From VGEM01 sp033764265 (GTDB taxonomy: Bacteria; Pseudomonadota; Alphaproteobacteria; Rhodospirillales; Rhodospirillaceae): DNA of 14,718 nt. Where the stretch lies: positions 1 to 14,718 of the forward strand of contig JANRJB010000207.1 in the NCBI GenBank assembly GCA_033764265.1. Reading direction: 5' to 3'. Below, in pieces: positions 11,288-14,718 of the stretch (its first letter is position 1; each line of letters starts with the position of its first letter). The notes beneath the pieces were generated by a model. The model searched no databases, was not told the origin of the DNA, and worked only from the letters and a program-made list of their open reading frames with translations. Position numbers and translations under genes: made by a program.

Positions 11288-13057
11288 ATGAAATCCTGGA
11301 TCGTGGCCGCGAGCCTTGCGCTGTCGCTCGGTATTGCGCCGGTATCGGCCCGAACTATCGGCGTGATTTTCATCGTCCATGGTGGCAGCGAGGAGCAGGA
11401 CGTGCCCCAGCAATGGGACAATACCCTGCAGTTCTTTCAGTACGACCCGCACAATCCGATTTACAAGAATGTGATCTGGAACCCCGCCGCATGGCCGACA
11501 GTCGTGCAGTCGGGCGACAGCCAGTCCTATGCGAATGCCTCCACTCAGCTGAAAAAGTATGCCTTTGCCTCCGAGCGCATGGGCGGGCGCGATCCGTCCA
11601 CACGCTATACCGAGGCGCAATTCGCGGCGATGACGGCCGCGCTGAAGCAAGCCGAAGCCAAAGCCGGCGTTACATTCCTGACCGACCGCGCCCAATGGAT
11701 CGGCGCCCAGGACCAGACCAAATACCTGCCATGGCCCAGGCGGATGTACGAGCCGCAAATTCCCGGCGGCGCGGAGCTGACCTATTGCGGCAGCGCCGCC
11801 GATGGCGGGCCGTGGCCCGGCTGCGATCCCGAGCGATACAACGTCGACGGCCCGGCCGAACGCCTGTTGAAACAGGGCGCCGAGGACCTTGTGCTGATCG
11901 ACATGACCGTCGGCGGCGTACGCTTCTGGAAAAGCTTTGATGTCGTCGCCACGCTGCGCGCTGTGGTCGATGCGTGGAACGCGCAACATGGCACTGCGGT
12001 GAAGGCGACGTGGCTGAACGACATCACCGATCTAATGGTCGACAGCTATCCGATCGATCCGCCCGGTTGGACCCGTTCCTTGGGTGAGCCCAAGGCCGAT
12101 CGGCGCGTGCCGCTCGACGGACGTCCCAATCCGGTCGCGGAAGATCCGCTTTTGGCCGACATCATGGTCGACGGCATCGCCAAGGCCTTTAATCCGTCCG
12201 TCACACCCGCAGATACGGCCGTGATGTTCATCAATCACGCCACCCGCGAGGGCAACGAGGCGTTCGACCCCAAGATCGACGATACGCTGGTTCTGGACGC
12301 CGCCATCAAGGCCGACCTGATCAAGCGGTTCCCCGGTATGAAGGCCGAGAACATCATTGGCGCGTGGATGGGCCTGCGCGAGCCCAATCCCAACATCAAG
12401 ATCGGCGGACGTGTGCGGTCGAACTTGGAACGCACACGTGACATGCGTGGCGAAGACCTCGGCAATGCGTGGCTATACGAATCGAACAAGCAGCTACCGG
12501 GGGGAGACCACGGCTATCGATATTGGGACGCGTTGGCGATGCTGAAGGACCGCGGTATCAAGCACATCGTGGTGATCTTCTCGCAAATCGTGATCGCCTC
12601 GGCGCTCGACATGGTCGAAGTGCCCAACCAGATCGCCAAGGAAATCGGTTGGAAAACCTGGCTTTACGCAGAACGGGGCGACCGCGAGCGCTATCCCGAC
12701 CACGGCCATCCGTTCGCCGACTACTGGGGCGTCTGGGCCAGCACCCAGTGCATGATCGACGGTCGTGCGCAGAACTGCTGCATGACGATGGGCGGGTGCG
12801 CTGACGGCCGGCCTTATCCGCCACCGCGCCAGACTCCGATCGACCGTGCGCGCGAAGATGTCGACCCGTCGCTGGCGTTCGATGTCTCCGCCTACGGCCA
12901 CTTGGGCTACGATCAGGCCCTTGGCCCCCCGCGCGACGATGCCCCCGTGCAAGGCCAGTATCGCGGCACCTGGGCGATGTGGGTGCCGGCCAACGACGAC
13001 CCACGCATGGGCGAACTCTTGGCCGGGCAGGTGCTGAAGTTCGTGGCCGGTCGCTAA
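11288..13057 (+). CDS. Large exported protein of unknown function, possibly chelatase-like
   Basis: This 589-residue protein begins with a Sec signal peptide (MKSWIVAASLALSLGIAPVSA, residues 1-21). ATG 11288 follows GAGAGGG and gives a clean signal, so it is preferred to the earlier ATG at 11234. I do not recognise an established family. A strand ending in His occurs twice: GVIFIVHGGSEEQ (25-37) and AVMFINHATREGNE (311-324). This suggests two similar alpha/beta halves, as in class II chelatases (CbiX, ferrochelatase). GIKHIVVIFSQIVIASALD (423-441) and the following WLYAERGD have an amphipathic strand-helix pattern that also fits. A His/Asp-rich piece (RYPDHGHPFADYW, 468-480) precedes a cysteine cluster (Cys488, 497, 498, 504); Cys167 and Cys179 form another pair. 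A chelatase-like or metal-handling role is inference. It lies 87 bp after the amidohydrolase and may be cotranscribed with it. Confidence 0.85.
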   Translation: MKSWIVAASLALSLGIAPVSARTIGVIFIVHGGSEEQDVPQQWDNTLQFFQYDPHNPIYKNVIWNPAAWPTVVQSGDSQSYANASTQLKKYAFASERMGGRDPSTRYTEAQFAAMTAALKQAEAKAGVTFLTDRAQWIGAQDQTKYLPWPRRMYEPQIPGGAELTYCGSAADGGPWPGCDPERYNVDGPAERLLKQGAEDLVLIDMTVGGVRFWKSFDVVATLRAVVDAWNAQHGTAVKATWLNDITDLMVDSYPIDPPGWTRSLGEPKADRRVPLDGRPNPVAEDPLLADIMVDGIAKAFNPSVTPADTAVMFINHATREGNEAFDPKIDDTLVLDAAIKADLIKRFPGMKAENIIGAWMGLREPNPNIKIGGRVRSNLERTRDMRGEDLGNAWLYESNKQLPGGDHGYRYWDALAMLKDRGIKHIVVIFSQIVIASALDMVEVPNQIAKEIGWKTWLYAERGDRERYPDHGHPFADYWGVWASTQCMIDGRAQNCCMTMGGCADGRPYPPPRQTPIDRAREDVDPSLAFDVSAYGHLGYDQALGPPRDDAPVQGQYRGTWAMWVPANDDPRMGELLAGQVLKFVAGR

Positions 13058-14073
13058 TCCAAGCCCGGCGTCGAGATCAGGTCCGTTTCGCCTGGAACGA
13101 GCCCCAGCTGACTGATCATCACCGTGGCTTGGCCACGGTGATGGGTCTGGTGGTTGAACATGTGCAGCAGCAAGAGCCACGTCGCCCGGGTGAAGGTCGC
13201 GCGATAGGCCGCGCTGACGAAGCTGAACGGCTGCGCCAGCCAGCCGTCGTCGAGGCTTTCGGCGAATGCGACGACGTCAGCATCCAGGTCGCGCCGGGCC
13301 TGCCGCAGGTCGTCAAAGCGCGCGTAGGGAACGTCGCCGAGGCCGACCATCGGCACGGGTTGCCCGCGAAAGCGCGCCAGCCAGATGCGGTCGCCGACCA
13401 GGATATGGCCCAGCGTGCCGTGGATACTCTTGAAAAAAGCGCCCAGATCGCGCGTGCGCGCGGCGTCGTCGAGGCCTGCGCACTGCTCGTAAAGCGTTGC
13501 GTTCGACCACGCGTTATAGCGGGCCAATAAACTGAACACATCGCGGCCGGCGAGGTCGCCGAACGGTCGATCGGACGCGATCGCGTCCGCGCCCGGCATG
13601 ACGGGCAGGTCGGTTGGCCCCGGATCGACGCCGTTCTGCATCAGGATCGTGGTGGCCTGGCCGCGGTGATAGGTCTGGTGGTTGAGCATGTGCAGCGCCA
13701 TCAGCCAGGCCGGCCGGCTGAGCACGCGACCCGATAACCGAGGGACGCTGAGGATGGCCGCCCAGGCATCGTCGGACCGGCCGTCGGCGACAGATTGAAT
13801 CTCGGCGTCCAGCGCGTCGCGGGTTGCCCAGAATTCTCCCTCGTCGGTGTACAGAATGGCATCGAGCGGGTCGGTGGGTACCGGGCGTCCGACAAAGCGG
13901 GCCAGCCACATGCGGTCGGCCACCATGATATGGTTGAGCGTTCCGTGCAGCGACTTGAACGTGGCGCCGACGTTCTTGTGGCGATCCGGCGCAGCCAGCT
14001 TCGCGCCGGCCGCGCGGACGGCGGCGTTCATCCACGAATTGTAGCGGGCAAGGGCGGAAACGACGGCACGCAT
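13054..14073 (-). CDS. Tandem DinB-domain protein
   Basis: This 339-residue cytoplasmic protein is built from two DinB/YfiT-type four-helix domains, about 1-155 and 178-335. Each repeats the same landmarks. LLARYNAWSNATL (182-194) matches ALARYNSWMNAAV (7-19). FFKSIHGTLGHILVGDRIWL (213-232) matches the stretch from Phe39. LHMFNHQTHHRGQAT (303-317) matches LHMLNHQTYHRGQAT (127-141). The metal-ligand His triads are intact in both halves: His48/132/136 and His223/308/312. The superfamily includes metal-dependent thiol transferases and DNA-damage-associated proteins. The activity here is unknown. Most members are single-domain proteins that dimerise, so this may be a fused dimer. The gene starts 9 bp after the MFS gene, behind an AAGGTGG site, and its stop overlaps the convergent gene's stop by 4 bp. 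Confidence 0.93.
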   Translation of the reverse strand: MRAVVSALARYNSWMNAAVRAAGAKLAAPDRHKNVGATFKSLHGTLNHIMVADRMWLARFVGRPVPTDPLDAILYTDEGEFWATRDALDAEIQSVADGRSDDAWAAILSVPRLSGRVLSRPAWLMALHMLNHQTYHRGQATTILMQNGVDPGPTDLPVMPGADAIASDRPFGDLAGRDVFSLLARYNAWSNATLYEQCAGLDDAARTRDLGAFFKSIHGTLGHILVGDRIWLARFRGQPVPMVGLGDVPYARFDDLRQARRDLDADVVAFAESLDDGWLAQPFSFVSAAYRATFTRATWLLLLHMFNHQTHHRGQATVMISQLGLVPGETDLISTPGLD

Positions 14074-14082
14074 GCGGCCACC

Positions 14083-14718
14083 TTAGCGCGGCGCTTTCCA
14101 GCGGACCAGCAACGCCACGCACAACAACGTGGCGTTCGCCACGCCCATCAGGATGAACGGCGCCGACGGTCGCCACGCATCGAACAGGTATCCACCCAGC
14201 GATCCGGCCATCAGGATGCCGATCCCGCCGGCAACACCGAATACGCCGATCACCGCGCCGCGGCCGTCCTCGGGCGCTTCCTGGCCGATCAACGCCTGAG
14301 CGGCAATCACAGCACTGACCTCGCCAACGCCAAGAATGACGGCCGCGAAGTACATCGCGGATCCGGTCGGGTCGGGCAGGAAGCCCGCGGTCAGGTAGCC
14401 GGTGGCGGCCAGGGTCATCGCCAGTGCCAGCGCACCGACGCGGTTGATGCGATCGCACAGCACGCCCATCACCGGCGCCCACAGCAGGGCGCACACCTGC
14501 ACGATGCCGAAGAACATGCCCGCGGTGCGCAGCGCCTCGCCTGAACTCATCCCCTTGCTGACCCCGACCTGAACCAACCACAGCGACAGAAACGTCGAAA
14601 CGGTCGACAGGTCGCCGCGTGAGACCATCGCCGCCGCATACGACAGCGCGATCCGCGGGTTGCGCGCCGCGCGCACGCCGCGTTTCATGGTGTCTTGGAA
14701 TTTCTCCCGGACGGTCAC
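14083..14718 (-). CDS. MFS transporter, C-terminal half (5' truncated at window edge)
   Basis: This frame runs off the right edge, leaving 211 residues. The sequence begins with a basic loop (KFQDTMKRGVRAARNPRIAL) and then has six hydrophobic segments separated by short loops. One of these loops contains the motif-A-like GVLCDRINRVG, the counterpart of the MFS motif that repeats at the start of the second half. It is therefore the second six-helix bundle of an MFS permease. The GTG codon at the very edge is not a likely start, because the first half would be missing. The loop QEAPEDGRGAVIGVFGVAGG and the final PSAPFILMGVANATLLCVAL helix are typical of the superfamily. The substrate is unknown. 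It is transcribed ahead of the DinB gene with a 9-bp gap and so shares its operon. Confidence 0.88.
   Translation of the reverse strand: MTVREKFQDTMKRGVRAARNPRIALSYAAAMVSRGDLSTVSTFLSLWLVQVGVSKGMSSGEALRTAGMFFGIVQVCALLWAPVMGVLCDRINRVGALALAMTLAATGYLTAGFLPDPTGSAMYFAAVILGVGEVSAVIAAQALIGQEAPEDGRGAVIGVFGVAGGIGILMAGSLGGYLFDAWRPSAPFILMGVANATLLCVALLVRWKAPR

Noticed and set aside
9857..11989. A 710-codon open frame on the - strand across the amidohydrolase and the start of the 589-aa gene.
   Set aside because: It is antisense to two well-supported genes with signal peptides and metal motifs. Long antisense frames are expected in high-GC DNA, and its translation shows no domain features.
1..14718. tRNA, rRNA, CRISPR arrays, insertion sequences or attachment sites.
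   Set aside because: No regularly spaced repeats, cloverleaf-like segments, transposase motifs or terminal inverted repeats were found on reading both strands.

Overview
The window looks like chromosomal DNA from a high-GC (roughly 60-65 % by eye), Gram-negative heterotroph, most likely a proteobacterium (alpha or gamma). The grounds are Sec and Tat signal peptides typical of a periplasm, compact operons with ATGA and TAGTG overlaps, a spinster-type MFS permease, a DUF1838 protein and a nitrilase-superfamily enzyme. Genus cannot be judged from the sequence alone. I saw no tRNA, rRNA, CRISPR array, transposase or phage gene. The content is that of an accessory catabolic and small-molecule-handling region.

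Layout. (1) At the left edge is the last 48 codons of a membrane protein, probably an MFS permease (1-149, +). (2) A + strand operon runs from 207 to 2928: a short-chain dehydrogenase/reductase (SDR) homologue with a degenerate active site, an intact SDR, and two paralogous exported VOC (glyoxalase-fold) proteins. (3) A lower-GC stretch (2929-3380) holds nested inverted repeats and a small membrane-protein ORF. It ends in a strong rho-independent terminator that lies inside the 3' end of the opposing gene. (4) A - strand operon (6332 down to 3365) encodes two tandem paralogous 230-aa proteins of unknown function, a Tat-exported DUF1838 protein and a GNAT acetyltransferase. (5) Divergent from it is an exported SUMF1/FGE-like protein without the catalytic cysteines (6385-7311, +). 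(6) A - strand pair (9681 down to 7313) encodes a nitrilase/amidase-superfamily protein and a spinster-type MFS transporter. (7) Divergent from that pair are an exported metal-dependent amidohydrolase and a 589-aa exported protein of unknown function (9845-13057, +). (8) Convergent at the right end is a tandem DinB-domain protein, preceded on the - strand by the C-terminal half of another MFS permease (14718 down to 13054).

How the genes may work together: the mix of permeases, SDRs, amidase and amidohydrolase suits uptake and breakdown of an organic, perhaps amide-bearing, compound, with several steps in the periplasm. No substrate can be named. The most distinctive signals are the pseudo-SDR/SDR pair (a layout known from the BbsC/BbsD heteromer), the exported VOC twins with a conserved cysteine pair, the duplicated 230-aa family next to a Tat-exported DUF1838 protein, and the exported 589-aa protein with two similar beta-strand/His motifs and a cysteine cluster.
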